64,000 bases of DNA from Clostridium acidisoli DSM 12555 (GCF_900176305.1 NZ_FWXH01000008.1:1-64000), one strand, 5' to 3'. Positions 9,131-18,374 are shown, counted from the stretch's first letter. The notes: a model not told the origin generated them from the sequence alone. A program made the numbers and translations.

Positions 9131-9338
9131 ATTACAATTTTACAACTATAATCAGATGAATTTTTCCAACCGCCATAATAAATTAAAGAGCTTCAATCTA
9201 TTGTAAATCAATGCTTTGGAGCACTTTTTATATGCTTTTTTCCAAAAATGAAAATCGGTTGGAAAAATTTCAGGGAAAGTCTTTATTAATGCGGGTTAAG
9301 AGAGTATAATGAAAATAGAGAATGGCTTATTTTCAGTA
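9131..9338 (+). promoter_or_regulatory. CRISPR leader of array 2
   Basis: 208 bp between cas2 and the first repeat, with no gene. It carries a 14-bp perfect inverted repeat, AATTTTTCCAACCG (9159-9172) and CGGTTGGAAAAATT (9256-9269), and a candidate array promoter with TATAAT at 9305-9310 and a weak -35 TTTATT at 9282-9287 (17-bp spacing). New spacers should enter at its right edge, which agrees with the most uniform repeats being there and decayed repeats at the far end. Confidence 0.75.
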
Positions 9339-11169
9339 GTTGAACATTAACATAGGATGTATTTAAATTATATGAATCTGTCTTAAGATGCGTTATCTGT
9401 CCATTAGTTGAACATTAACATAGGATGTATTTAAATCTTTTTCTACAGTAGCATATCCCCAGACTTCTCGTTGAACATTAACATAGGATGTATTTAAATT
9501 GCTTATAGTAATGCTGTTAAACGTCTTGGAGAATGTTGAACATTAACATAGGATGTATTTAAATAAGACTGTAAAGCAAGCTTGTTTGACATTGAAATGT
9601 TGAACATTAACATAGGATGTATTTAAATGCATTAAGCACTTCAAGCGGATATATAATTGAAGTAAGTTGAACATTAACATAAGATGTATTTAAATGACGG
9701 TGAATATACTATCCCTATTAGTTATCTTTTGTTGAACATTAACATAAGATGTATTTAAATCCCAACACAAAAACCAGTTAGTTTGTTAAAAAAATTGTTG
9801 AACATTAACATAAGATGTATTTAAATGTGGAACAGGTTAGGATAGTATCGGATGATTAAGCAAGTTGAACATTAACATAAGATGTATTTAAATGCAAATA
9901 TGGCAAATAGAAACGGAAAGAGAAACAGTTGAACATTAACATAAGATGTATTTAAATAACTTGTGGTGCTTCTATTACTTTAGCTAATATAGTTGAACAT
10001 TAACATAAGATGTATTTAAATGTTAAAGGTGGCATTATGCAACCTCAGACAGACTATGTTGAACATTAACATAAGATGTATTTAAATCTTGGGAAACTAC
10101 CATCCAAAGGAGAAATACCTGAGTTGAACATTAACATAAGATGTATTTAAATTTGCTTCTAGCTTTGTAACTTCCATATGGAATAAGTTGAACATTAACA
10201 TAAGATGTATTTAAATAGTATCGAATGGCATGATAATAGCGGAAAACCTGTAGTTGAACATTAACATAAGATGTATTTAAATCCGCAGAGCAACGAAGAA
10301 AGACATTTGCAACACTGTTGAACATTAACATAAGATGTATTTAAATCCACATGTGTATATTTTTGCATTATGCATATGACTGTTGAACATTAACATAAGA
10401 TGTATTTAAATTGTTTTCCGTCTACAATAATCCATTCGGAAATATGTTGAACATTAACATAAGATGTATTTAAATAAATCCTAGACATTTAAATATGAAC
10501 AATAGAGTATTTGTTGAACATTAACATAAGATGTATTTAAATTGTGCAATATTATTAATGTTTACATTTAAAGAACTAGTTGAACATTAACATAAGATGT
10601 ATTTAAATTTTTCTACAGCTTCTAATCCATCTGCCATAGCTTCTGTTGAACATTAACATAAGATGTATTTAAATATATCTATGTATTGAGTTATTATTTG
10701 GGGACATTGTGTTGAACATTAACATAAGATGTATTTAAATTATGCAACCGTACTAGGACTATGTATACCCAAATCTGTTGAACATTAACATAAGATGTAT
10801 TTAAATCGATAAGCCTGTAGATGAAATGGACAAGTACGAAGTTGAACATTAACATAAGATGTATTTAAATCATGATGATATAAGCTTACAACTAGAACAA
10901 AAATCGTTGAACATTAACATAAGATGTATTTAAATTATAGAAATTTATAACTTAGCTATGGAACTAGGCTTGTTGAACATTAACATAAGATGTATTTAAA
11001 TTATGGCTACCAATTGCTTTAGCTTGAAGAAAATCAGGTTGAACATTAACATAAGATGTATTTAAATTACAATGTAATGGTTATTTTCAAAATAATTTTT
11101 TAAGTTGAACATTAACATAAGATGTATTTAAATTCTTCATATTTTCTATTTACTGTATCAAAAATTATA

Positions 11170-11304
11170 GTTGAACAATAACATAAGATGTACACATCTA
11201 GAGTTTGCGCGAGAGTGCATATGACTTCATGAACAAAATATTCAGATGCCAAATAAATAATGTGTTAAACCAATTATGAACAATAACATAAGATGTATTT
11301 AAAT
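11170..11304 (+). repeat. Composite CRISPR-derived element, copy 2
   Basis: Same 135-bp arrangement as copy 1: modified repeat ending ACACATCT (11170-11199), 28-nt pseudo-spacer with GCGC-GAGA-GTGC (11200-11227), decayed repeat (11228-11258), 16-nt pseudo-spacer (11259-11274) and repeat (11275-11304). It differs from copy 1 by a handful of substitutions. Four ordinary spacers separate it from copy 3. Confidence 0.85.
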
Positions 11305-11535
11305 TGGTGTTAACCATAAGTAGATTTCTTAGCAATCCTAGTTGAACATTAACATAGGATGTATTTAAATTAAGTTAGATTTACGGCAGTATCAGTTATT
11401 TGTCTGTTGAACATTAACATAAGATGTATTTAAATTAAAATGAATTGCTTATACTATTTTCAATAGCAATTGTTGAACAATAACATAAGATGTATTTAAA
11501 TTTATTTACACCCTTTATAATGTAATCTCCCTCGG

Positions 11536-11670
11536 GTTGAACAATAACATAAGATGTACACATCTAGAGTTTGCGCGAGAGCGCATATGACTTCATGAAC
11601 AAAATATTCAGATGTCAAATAAATAATGCGTTAAACCAATTATGAACATTAACATAAGATGTATTTAAAT
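11536..11670 (+). repeat. Composite CRISPR-derived element, copy 3
   Basis: Third 135-bp copy. Here the hairpin is GCGC-GAGA-GCGC: the G-U pair of copies 1 and 2 is replaced by G-C, so the stem is kept. It is the penultimate unit of the array, followed by one 34-nt spacer and the degenerate terminal repeat, exactly the position copy 1 has in the first array. Confidence 0.85.
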
Positions 11671-11783
11671 CAGGATATTATAAGGAATTCCTCACCTCCT
11701 ACCCGTTGAACATTAACATAAGATGTATATAAACTTTAACAGAAAAACTACATCGTATATAATCATCCATTGAACTCATCCAT

Positions 11784-11824
11784 AAAAACACCCACAGGTA
11801 TTAAACTACTTGTGGGTGTTTTTG
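11784..11824 (+). terminator. Terminator of CRISPR array 2
   Basis: Stem AAAACACCCACA pairing with TGTGGGTGTTTT, extended across GGTA/TACT, followed by T's; it ends pre-crRNA transcription 50 bp after the last repeat. Confidence 0.88.
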
Positions 11825-11831
11825 TCATGTG

Positions 11832-11897
11832 ATTTGCACTCATTTATATTACAAATGTCATATGGATAAGTGCAAATACTCACTAACTAGTGCGGAA
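11832..11897 (+). promoter_or_regulatory. Possible operators upstream of the ABC-2 transporter
   Basis: Two inverted repeats precede the transporter operon: ATTTGCACT (11832-11840) with AGTGCAAAT (11869-11877), and CACT-AACT-AGTG just downstream (about 11881-11892). They could bind a local repressor of the TetR or GntR type, but no such gene lies next to the operon, so this is a sequence observation only. Confidence 0.35.
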
Positions 11898-11959
11898 ATT
11901 TTTTTGTATGATATAAGCATAATAGATAGTAAATATAACTTGGTTAGGAGGATACAAGT

Positions 11960-12892
11960 ATGTTATTAGAAATCCAAAATTTAAAAAAAAGATACAAAGA
12001 TTTTGTTGCGGTAGATAGCCTTAATTTAAATGTTGAAGAAGGTGAAATATATGGACTTTTAGGTCCTAATGGTGCAGGAAAATCTACAACTATAAATACT
12101 ATAATAGGTTTAACAAAGGTAAATGGAGGACAAATCAAAATCTTTGGAAAGAAATTTAATGGTACAGAAACAGACATAAAAAAACAAATTGGTGTTGTGC
12201 CACAGGATATAGCAGTTTTTGAAGAATTATCAGCTTATGAAAATGTAGAGTTTTTTGGTAAATTGAATGGGTTAAGAGGCACTGTTTTAAAGGAAAGAGT
12301 TAAAGAAGCACTTGATTTTACAGGACTTTGGGACAGAAAAAAAGACAAACCAGGACAATATTCAGGTGGTATGAAAAGAAGGCTTAACATTGCATGTGCA
12401 ATTGTTCACAGACCAAAGCTTATTATAATGGATGAACCAACAGTAGGTATTGATCCACAATCTAGAAATCATATATTAGAATCAGTAAAAAAATTAAATG
12501 AAATGGGATCAACGGTAATATACACTTCTCACTATATGGAAGAAATAGAGGCACTGTGTAGTAGAATAACGATTATAGACCATGGAAAAGAGATTGCAAC
12601 TGGAACAAATGAGGAGCTAAAAGAGTTAATTTTGAATGAAGATAAAATAGATATGGAGTTGTCCCATATTAATGAAAAAATAGTTGAACAAATAAAGTTA
12701 GTAAATGGAGTAAAAGCTTGTGAAGTAAATGGAAATGAAGTAGCAGTGACATCAGAAAAAAATAGTGAAAATATTAGTGCCATAACAGCTAAAATAGCTG
12801 AGGCAAAAAGTAAAATAATCTCCATAAATGTTGAAAAGCCAACATTAGAGAGAGTGTTCCTAACATTAACAGGAAGAAAGCTTAGAGATTAA
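11960..12892 (+). CDS. ABC transporter ATP-binding protein (ABC-2/drug type)
   Basis: Energises the two membrane subunits that follow. The 310-residue protein has Walker A GPNGAGKST (35-43), signature YSGGMKRRL (near 138), Walker B LIIMDEPTVG, and a C-terminal extension ending in the TLERVFLTLTGRKLRD tail usual in DrrA/CcmA-like ATPases, which export drugs, antibiotics or lipids. ATG start behind AGGAGG. The permease begins 13 bp after its stop. The exported substrate cannot be inferred from sequence. Confidence 0.93.
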   Translation: MLLEIQNLKKRYKDFVAVDSLNLNVEEGEIYGLLGPNGAGKSTTINTIIGLTKVNGGQIKIFGKKFNGTETDIKKQIGVVPQDIAVFEELSAYENVEFFGKLNGLRGTVLKERVKEALDFTGLWDRKKDKPGQYSGGMKRRLNIACAIVHRPKLIIMDEPTVGIDPQSRNHILESVKKLNEMGSTVIYTSHYMEEIEALCSRITIIDHGKEIATGTNEELKELILNEDKIDMELSHINEKIVEQIKLVNGVKACEVNGNEVAVTSEKNSENISAITAKIAEAKSKIISINVEKPTLERVFLTLTGRKLRD

Positions 12893-12905
12893 GGAGGAAT
12901 GGTTT

Positions 12906-14042
12906 GTGAACTGGTTATATATAGCGTTAAGCACAATTAAAATAAAGGTTCGTGATAGAAAAGCATTCATAAGAACTATGTTATTACCAATTGTTTTAAT
13001 TTTAATTTTAGGCACTGCATTAAAAAGCACAGATGCTTTTTCTGTAAAAGATTTTGGAAAAACAACTGTTTATTATCTAAATGATGATAAAAACGAAATA
13101 TCTAAGAATTTTGATACCTTTTTAAATAATAAGGAAATAAAAGATATACTGGACGTTAAAGCTGTAAGTTCCTATGAGCAGGGGCAAAAACTTGTTAATG
13201 CTGGTAAAGGTACTGCACTTATATATATTAATAAAGATTACTCTAGTAATATTGAAAGTGATAAAAAAGGAAAAATACAGTTATATGAGGACAAAACCAA
13301 TAGCGTAAGAAACGGCATAATTGAAAATGTAATTGATAGTTTCAATAGTGGAGCAAACACTACAATGGTTTCTTCTAAAATAGCTAAAAAAAATATAGGT
13401 TATGAAACTAGTGAAAATGTTAGTGAAAACTATTTGGATATAGCTGGTAAAACACCAAGAGCAATTGATTACTATGCAATTACAATGTTAGTTCTCACAT
13501 TAATGTATGGAACTAGTTATGGATGTGTAGACTTAGATGAATTATTTTTTAAGAAGGTAGGGGAAAGGATAAAGACAACTGCAACAGGCACTATGCAGCA
13601 TTTGGTAGGTTTAGTATTAGGTGAAATATTTTTCTTAATGCTTCAAGCAATTGCATTAATTTTATTCACTAAGTATGTGTATGGAGCAAACTGGGGAAGC
13701 AATCCAATTACCGTTTTACTTGCTATGCTTGGCTTATCAACCTTAGCAACTGGAATTGGAATAATGTTTGGGGCAATAATGGGCGATGTAGATAAGGGAG
13801 CTGGGCTTCTAAGAATACTTGTTCCAATATGTACGTTTGTTTCTGGAGGATACTATAAGGTATCCATAGGTGACAGTGCTTTATTAAATTATGTTCCCAA
13901 TAAGTTAGCACAAACCTCACTTTTTAATACAATTTATGACGGGTCAAAGGTGGTAGCTCAAAACTCAATAATAACAATGTTTATAATGGCAGCCATTGCT
14001 TTAATAATAGCAGCAGCTGCTGGAAGGAGGAAGCTTGCATGA
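12906..14042 (+). CDS. ABC-2 type permease subunit 1
   Basis: Membrane subunit of the exporter, 378 residues. It has the ABC-2 layout: one N-terminal helix (about 24-40, LLPIVLILILGTAL), a long extracytoplasmic loop (about 45-185), then five to six helices to the C-terminus (from about 190). GTG start at 12906 behind AAGGAGGAAT. Its last 4 bp overlap the ATG of the second permease, so the two halves are co-translated and probably form a heterodimer. Confidence 0.9.
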   Translation: MNWLYIALSTIKIKVRDRKAFIRTMLLPIVLILILGTALKSTDAFSVKDFGKTTVYYLNDDKNEISKNFDTFLNNKEIKDILDVKAVSSYEQGQKLVNAGKGTALIYINKDYSSNIESDKKGKIQLYEDKTNSVRNGIIENVIDSFNSGANTTMVSSKIAKKNIGYETSENVSENYLDIAGKTPRAIDYYAITMLVLTLMYGTSYGCVDLDELFFKKVGERIKTTATGTMQHLVGLVLGEIFFLMLQAIALILFTKYVYGANWGSNPITVLLAMLGLSTLATGIGIMFGAIMGDVDKGAGLLRILVPICTFVSGGYYKVSIGDSALLNYVPNKLAQTSLFNTIYDGSKVVAQNSIITMFIMAAIALIIAAAAGRRKLA

Positions 14043-15154
14043 CCATATTTTTTAATAATTTGAAGAGGATATTTAGAAAAAAAACCAACTTAATAATTAT
14101 GTTTGTAGTACCAATTGTAGCTATTGTTTTAATAATTAAGATGATGTCTGCTAGTACCACCGCTAATTTAAACATTGGGCTTGTAGATAATAGTAATACA
14201 AAACTTACTGCTATACTTAAACAAAGTTTAGAAAAGCAGGGAACAATAACTGTAATTTCAAAGAGCCAAATAAAAGATATGATAATAAACCAAACAATTG
14301 ATACGGCAATAGTCATTCCTAAAGACTATACAAGCGATATATTAAGCCAAAAGGATAGTAGTAAAATTCAAATGTACAGTATTAAAGGAACATCAAACGC
14401 CTCATCCGTTCAGTATTTTGTTAATAGTTTTACCGATGCAGCTAAAAATATAGCTAAAGCATCAAATGGTGATAACACAAAATTTTATAATGGCTTAAAG
14501 GACTATCAAAAAGGAGACTTTTCAAGAGAAGTCAAATACACTGATGGAAAAATGGACTCACAAGAAGCTTCTTCATCAACTTTAGGTTATTTAATTATGA
14601 GTATGGTATATTTAAGCACAATGGTAACTACACTTATTTTGAAGGATAAAGAATATGGAGTTTACAATAGGTTGTTTGCCAGCGGAGTTAAATCAGGCAA
14701 ATACATGTTAGAGTGCATATTGAGCTTTATAATAGTTATGGTTATACAAATAACTGCAATATTGTCAATAATGAAATATGGATTTCATAGTGCTATAGGA
14801 CCATCAATATTTAATTTGTTTGTTGTATTAGCTTTGTTTGGAGTAGCATCTGTTGCTTTGGGAGTAGCTATTTGTAGTAATGCTAAGAACCTAAATCAAG
14901 CAAATGCAACTATTGGACTTGTAGCAACACCTATAGTAATGCTTGGAGGATGTTTCTGGCCAAGAGAAATAATGGGGAGCACGCTTCAGAATATATCAAA
15001 TTTTGTTCCAACAACCTGGGCAATGGATGCAGTTTCAAAGGTTATAAGTGGAAGTTCACTTATGGATGTGTCAAAACAATTAGGAATAATACTTTTATTT
15101 GCAGTTATCTTCTTTGTTATAAGTATAGTGAGGAAGGTGGATGTTGCAAACTAA
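14039..15154 (+). CDS. ABC-2 type permease subunit 2
   Basis: Second membrane subunit, 371 residues, with the same architecture as its neighbour: N-terminal helix (about 20-36), extracytoplasmic domain, and a C-terminal bundle starting near residue 185 that includes VVLALFGVASVALGVAI and MLGGCFWPREIM (the latter a common ABC-2 motif). ATGA overlap with the upstream permease. A terminator follows, closing the three-gene operon. Confidence 0.9.
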   Translation: MTIFFNNLKRIFRKKTNLIIMFVVPIVAIVLIIKMMSASTTANLNIGLVDNSNTKLTAILKQSLEKQGTITVISKSQIKDMIINQTIDTAIVIPKDYTSDILSQKDSSKIQMYSIKGTSNASSVQYFVNSFTDAAKNIAKASNGDNTKFYNGLKDYQKGDFSREVKYTDGKMDSQEASSSTLGYLIMSMVYLSTMVTTLILKDKEYGVYNRLFASGVKSGKYMLECILSFIIVMVIQITAILSIMKYGFHSAIGPSIFNLFVVLALFGVASVALGVAICSNAKNLNQANATIGLVATPIVMLGGCFWPREIMGSTLQNISNFVPTTWAMDAVSKVISGSSLMDVSKQLGIILLFAVIFFVISIVRKVDVAN

Positions 15155-15168
15155 ATAGTTTAAAATTT

Positions 15169-15210
15169 AAAACACCGCATTATTCAGAAATGAATTTTGG
15201 GGTGTTTTTA
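15169..15210 (+). terminator. Terminator of the ABC-2 operon
   Basis: AAAACACC (15169-15176) pairs with GGTGTTTT (15201-15208), with an inner ATTCA-GAAA-TGAAT hairpin, then T's. It may also serve the converging lipoprotein gene. Confidence 0.7.
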
Positions 15211-15285
15211 CGTGGTAATTTAACTAGGTTAATTGAAAAACTAACTTCCGCTGTTATAGTTTTAAAAGAGTTTGTTTTAGGCGAA

Positions 15286-16245
15286 TCACTTATTAAGGTT
15301 TTGAGAAAGATAGTTTTTTACGTCTTTTACACTTTTATTGTTACCAGAATTATTTATTTTTTCATCTATGTTGGGGTAGTTAATAAACGATCCATCTACC
15401 TTTTGGAAGTAAACAGTGGCTAATTGCGAAACACCATTGACACCATTGTAATCAACAATAATGATTATATCTTTTAATCTGTCTTTGTTCAAATCTACAA
15501 AGGAAACAGCATTAACATCAGCGTTATATGGAAGAGATGGATTAAAATCAAAAAGAATATTTCCTTTGGTATCCGTTAAATAAAAAACAACAGGTATATG
15601 ATTGCCAGCTGTAAGTTTTCCCGATACAAATCTGACATTTCCCCATGAATTTAAATTTACCATAAAAGACTGGTTTTTTAAAAGACTAAATCCTTTTATA
15701 CTACTAAGATTATATGGTATAAATTCAAAGGTTCCTTCCTGAGGTTGCATATCAGTATTTTGTGATTTAGCTGTAAGATTAATGGTGGCTTTTATTTCAT
15801 CATTTTGATTAAAAACTAATATAATAGTTCCTTTATTTCCGTTAGAATCACTTAATTGGCATTGGGCTGTGTTTTTATTAATTGTTCCAGTAAAATTTTT
15901 TTTGAAATCATATGTAGTAGGTACAGCCCCACCATACAATGAAGATAAATATCCTGTTATTTTCCCATTTGCAATGCTAGAAATGCAAAACGAAGTATTA
16001 TAATTGCCATTTTTCTTAATCCAAGTTTTTCCGATGTATTGATTATAGTTAATTGTATTATTTCTTGTAACTGTGTTATTAGTTGCAGATGCATTTGTAG
16101 CGGAACTTGAATTTGAAGAATTGGAAACTGTCTGACTGCCATTTGTTTTATTTGAGGACGATTGTTCATTTTGCTGTACTTTATTACCGCATCCAGCTAA
16201 AAGAACAGAAGCTGTGATTATTACTAAAAGTATTTTTTTATTCAT
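15286..16245 (-). CDS. Putative lipoprotein of unknown function
   Basis: A 319-residue exported protein with a lipoprotein signal: MNKKILLVII, hydrophobic core, lipobox LLAGC with Cys19. A Ser/Asn/Thr-rich linker follows (about 20-65), then a beta-rich domain; near the C-terminus VDLNKDRLKDIIIIVDYNG resembles an FG-GAP/VCBS-type calcium-binding repeat. I use the ATG at 16245 because GGAGGT lies just upstream; a longer reading to 16284 has no ribosome site. It converges on the ABC-2 operon and diverges from amtB. No specific function is recognised. Confidence 0.8.
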   Translation of the reverse strand: MNKKILLVIITASVLLAGCGNKVQQNEQSSSNKTNGSQTVSNSSNSSSATNASATNNTVTRNNTINYNQYIGKTWIKKNGNYNTSFCISSIANGKITGYLSSLYGGAVPTTYDFKKNFTGTINKNTAQCQLSDSNGNKGTIILVFNQNDEIKATINLTAKSQNTDMQPQEGTFEFIPYNLSSIKGFSLLKNQSFMVNLNSWGNVRFVSGKLTAGNHIPVVFYLTDTKGNILFDFNPSLPYNADVNAVSFVDLNKDRLKDIIIIVDYNGVNGVSQLATVYFQKVDGSFINYPNIDEKINNSGNNKSVKDVKNYLSQNLNK

Positions 16246-16560
16246 ATTTACCTCCACATATTTTGTTTTTGAGAATATAAACATGTTATGGAATTTCCTG
16301 TGATAAAATTAATTATAATTGTATCATGTCTTTTATAAAATGTACATCTGTAAACAATGGAATACTAATTATCATAGTGATAATAACATAAAAGAATTAC
16401 AATCAATGAAAATACACAATAAAATTATATTTTTTATATTATTTTGATAAAATAATTGACAATTGATTAATAAAACAGTACAATAATAAACAAGTTAGTT
16501 ATTTACATTTAATAGTCTTTATAATTTATTATCAAATTAATATTTTAAGGGGGTTCTTTT
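16246..16560 (+). promoter_or_regulatory. amtB upstream region with sigma-A promoter
   Basis: A very good promoter lies at 16456-16484: TTGACA, 17 bp, TACAAT. About 70 bp upstream of it is a perfect inverted repeat ATTATCA-TAG-TGATAAT (16368-16384) that could be a regulator site. The rest is AT-rich with no open frame; the first bases also hold the lipoprotein gene's ribosome site (minus strand). Confidence 0.7.
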
Positions 16561-17793
16561 ATGAATGGAGTAAATTCAGGCGATACAGCATTCGTCATCT
16601 TCTCAACCGCACTAGTTATGTTAATGACTCCAGGTTTAGCATTGTTTTATGCTGGAATGGTAAGAAAGAAAAACGTATTAAGCACTACTATGCACAGTTA
16701 TGTGGCTGTAGTAATAGTATCATTACAATGGATACTAGTAGGATATACTTTAGCTTTTGGTAAAGATATCAGTGGAATTATAGGTAATTTTCAATTTGCA
16801 GGATTAAAAGGTGTAGGATTTGTACCAAATGCAGATTATGCAGCTACAATACCTCATCAAGCATTTATGTTATTTCAACTTATGTTCGCAATTATAACTC
16901 CAGCGTTAATTTCAGGAGCAATTGCTGAGAGAATGAAATTTATGTCTTTTGTAGTGTTTTTAGTACTATGGACTACATTAGTATATGATCCATTAGCACA
17001 CTGGGTTTGGGGAGTTAATGGATGGATAAGAAATTTAGGAGCATTGGATTTTGCAGGTGGAGATGTTGTTCATATTAGCTCCGGTGTATCAGCTTTAGTA
17101 GCCGCAATAATGCTTGGAGCAAGAAAAAGAAAAGAAACAGTTACACCTCATAATATTCCAATGACAGTACTTGGAGCAGCATTACTTTGGTTTGGATGGT
17201 TTGGATTTAATGCAGGAAGTGCATTAGGTATAAATAATTTAGCACTAAATGCGTTTATTACTACAAATACAGCAGCTGCAGCTTCAGCACTTGCTTGGGG
17301 AGTCTGCGAATACATTCATAGAAAAAAGGTAACTACTTTAGGTGTTGCTAGTGGTGCTGTAGCAGGATTAGTTGCAATAACACCAGGTGCTGGCTTTGTT
17401 AGTCCATTAGCATCTATACTAATAGGATTAATTGGTGGAGTAATATGTTTTAGCTCAGTTACTTTCCTAAAAGCAAAATTAGGTTATGACGATGCGCTTG
17501 ATGCTTTTGGATGTCATGGCATTGGCGGTATCTGGGGTGGAATAGCAACTGGTATATTTGCATGGAAGGGTATAAATACTGCTGGAGATAATGGTGTTCT
17601 TCATGGAAATATAGCTTTACTTGGAAAACAACTAGTAGGTATAGGAGCAACAATTGTATATGCAGCAGTAGTTACATTTATAATATTAAAGGTAATTGAC
17701 GTTGTTATGGGCTTAAGAGTAACTGAAGAAGAAGAACAAGCAGGATTAGACGTTTCATTACATGGTGAAGATGCATATGGTGGTTTAAATTAG
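16561..17793 (+). CDS. amtB: Ammonium transporter Amt
   Basis: Conducts ammonium across the cytoplasmic membrane. The 410-residue protein has the 11-helix Amt fold, with the pore twin histidines at His171 (GGDVVHISSG) and His319 (FGCHGIGG) and the Phe/Trp-rich gate region. ATG start behind AAGGGGG. The PII gene follows after 31 bp; the amtB-glnK pair is the standard arrangement in which PII blocks the pore when nitrogen is plentiful. The strong upstream promoter and an inverted repeat suggest nitrogen-controlled expression (inference). Confidence 0.97.
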   Translation: MNGVNSGDTAFVIFSTALVMLMTPGLALFYAGMVRKKNVLSTTMHSYVAVVIVSLQWILVGYTLAFGKDISGIIGNFQFAGLKGVGFVPNADYAATIPHQAFMLFQLMFAIITPALISGAIAERMKFMSFVVFLVLWTTLVYDPLAHWVWGVNGWIRNLGALDFAGGDVVHISSGVSALVAAIMLGARKRKETVTPHNIPMTVLGAALLWFGWFGFNAGSALGINNLALNAFITTNTAAAASALAWGVCEYIHRKKVTTLGVASGAVAGLVAITPGAGFVSPLASILIGLIGGVICFSSVTFLKAKLGYDDALDAFGCHGIGGIWGGIATGIFAWKGINTAGDNGVLHGNIALLGKQLVGIGATIVYAAVVTFIILKVIDVVMGLRVTEEEEQAGLDVSLHGEDAYGGLN

Positions 17794-17824
17794 TATAATA
17801 GTAATATAGAGAGGGGGCTTTATT

Positions 17825-18190
17825 ATGAGCGAAAAGCTTGCAAAGATAGATATTATTACTTCTCCAAGTAAATTCGAAGATTTAAAGGATGCTTTAAATA
17901 ACATTGGTATTACAGGTATGACGGTGTCAAATGTTTTAGGATGTGGAATGCAAAAAGGACATAAGGAATATTACCGTGGAAATACCGTGGAGATGAATTT
18001 GCTTCAAAAAATAAAAGTGGAGATAGTAGTTTGTGATGTACCTGTGAAAGAAGTAGTAGATGTAGCCAAAAAAGTATTACACACAGGTCAAATTGGGGAT
18101 GGCAAAATATTTGTTTATGATGTTCAGAATGTAATTAGGGTAAGTACAGGTGAGGAAGGCAGAGATGCTCTTCAATACAAAGAAAAATAA
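17825..18190 (+). CDS. glnK: Nitrogen regulatory PII protein (GlnK type)
   Basis: A 121-residue PII signal protein. It carries the T-loop segment GCGMQKGHKEYYRGNTVEMN (about 39-58) with tyrosines at 49/50 near the usual modification site, and the C-terminal GQIGDGKIFVYDV nucleotide-binding motif (B-loop). Pairing with amtB identifies it as GlnK-like: it should bind ATP/ADP and 2-oxoglutarate and gate the transporter. RBS GAGAGGGGGC. A strong stem-loop follows. Confidence 0.95.
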   Translation: MSEKLAKIDIITSPSKFEDLKDALNNIGITGMTVSNVLGCGMQKGHKEYYRGNTVEMNLLQKIKVEIVVCDVPVKEVVDVAKKVLHTGQIGDGKIFVYDVQNVIRVSTGEEGRDALQYKEK

Positions 18191-18200
18191 TATGAAGGTT

Positions 18201-18250
18201 TAAAGAGGTTTTCTTAGAATTGTGTAAATAATTCTAGGAAAACCTCTTTA
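18201..18250 (+). terminator. Terminator of amtB-glnK
   Basis: Long stem AAAGAGGTTTTC..TAGAATT pairing with AATTCTA..GAAAACCTCTTT, followed by an AT-rich tract. It separates amtB-glnK from the glutamine synthetase gene. Confidence 0.85.
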
Positions 18251-18374
18251 ATTTTAAATATGTTTAAATAAATTATAGGTGTTTCAAAAGTTAGTATAAG
18301 TGAATAAACTAAAATAAGACTGTTAATAAAAAATCAATAAATACAACACATATATATATAATACGTAAAAAATA

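Larger units (their letters stand above)
9339..11734 (+). CRISPR. Type I-B CRISPR array 2
   Basis: 30-bp repeats beginning GTTGAACATTAACATA and ending GATGTATTTAAAT. I count 36 repeat units, 33 ordinary spacers of 33-38 nt, and two 75-nt composite-element interiors. Repeats 1-5 and the one at 11341 have ATAGGATG; most others have ATAAGATG; from 11170 onward several have GAACAATAAC. The last repeat (11705-11734) ends in TATATAAAC and marks the trailer. Composite elements sit at 11170-11304 and 11536-11670. Spacer targets cannot be named without a search. Confidence 0.98.

Noticed and set aside
10131-10331. Open frame on the minus strand across CRISPR repeats
   Set aside because: It consists of repeat and spacer sequence, repeats a VNVQL-like peptide, and has no ribosome site.
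9339-11734. Self-targeting spacers against genes of this window
   Set aside because: No convincing match was seen by eye; a systematic search would be needed.
14950-15423. 157-codon frame overlapping the end of the second ABC-2 permease
   Set aside because: It lies in another frame of a clear gene, runs through the terminator and into the lipoprotein gene on the other strand; no ribosome site.
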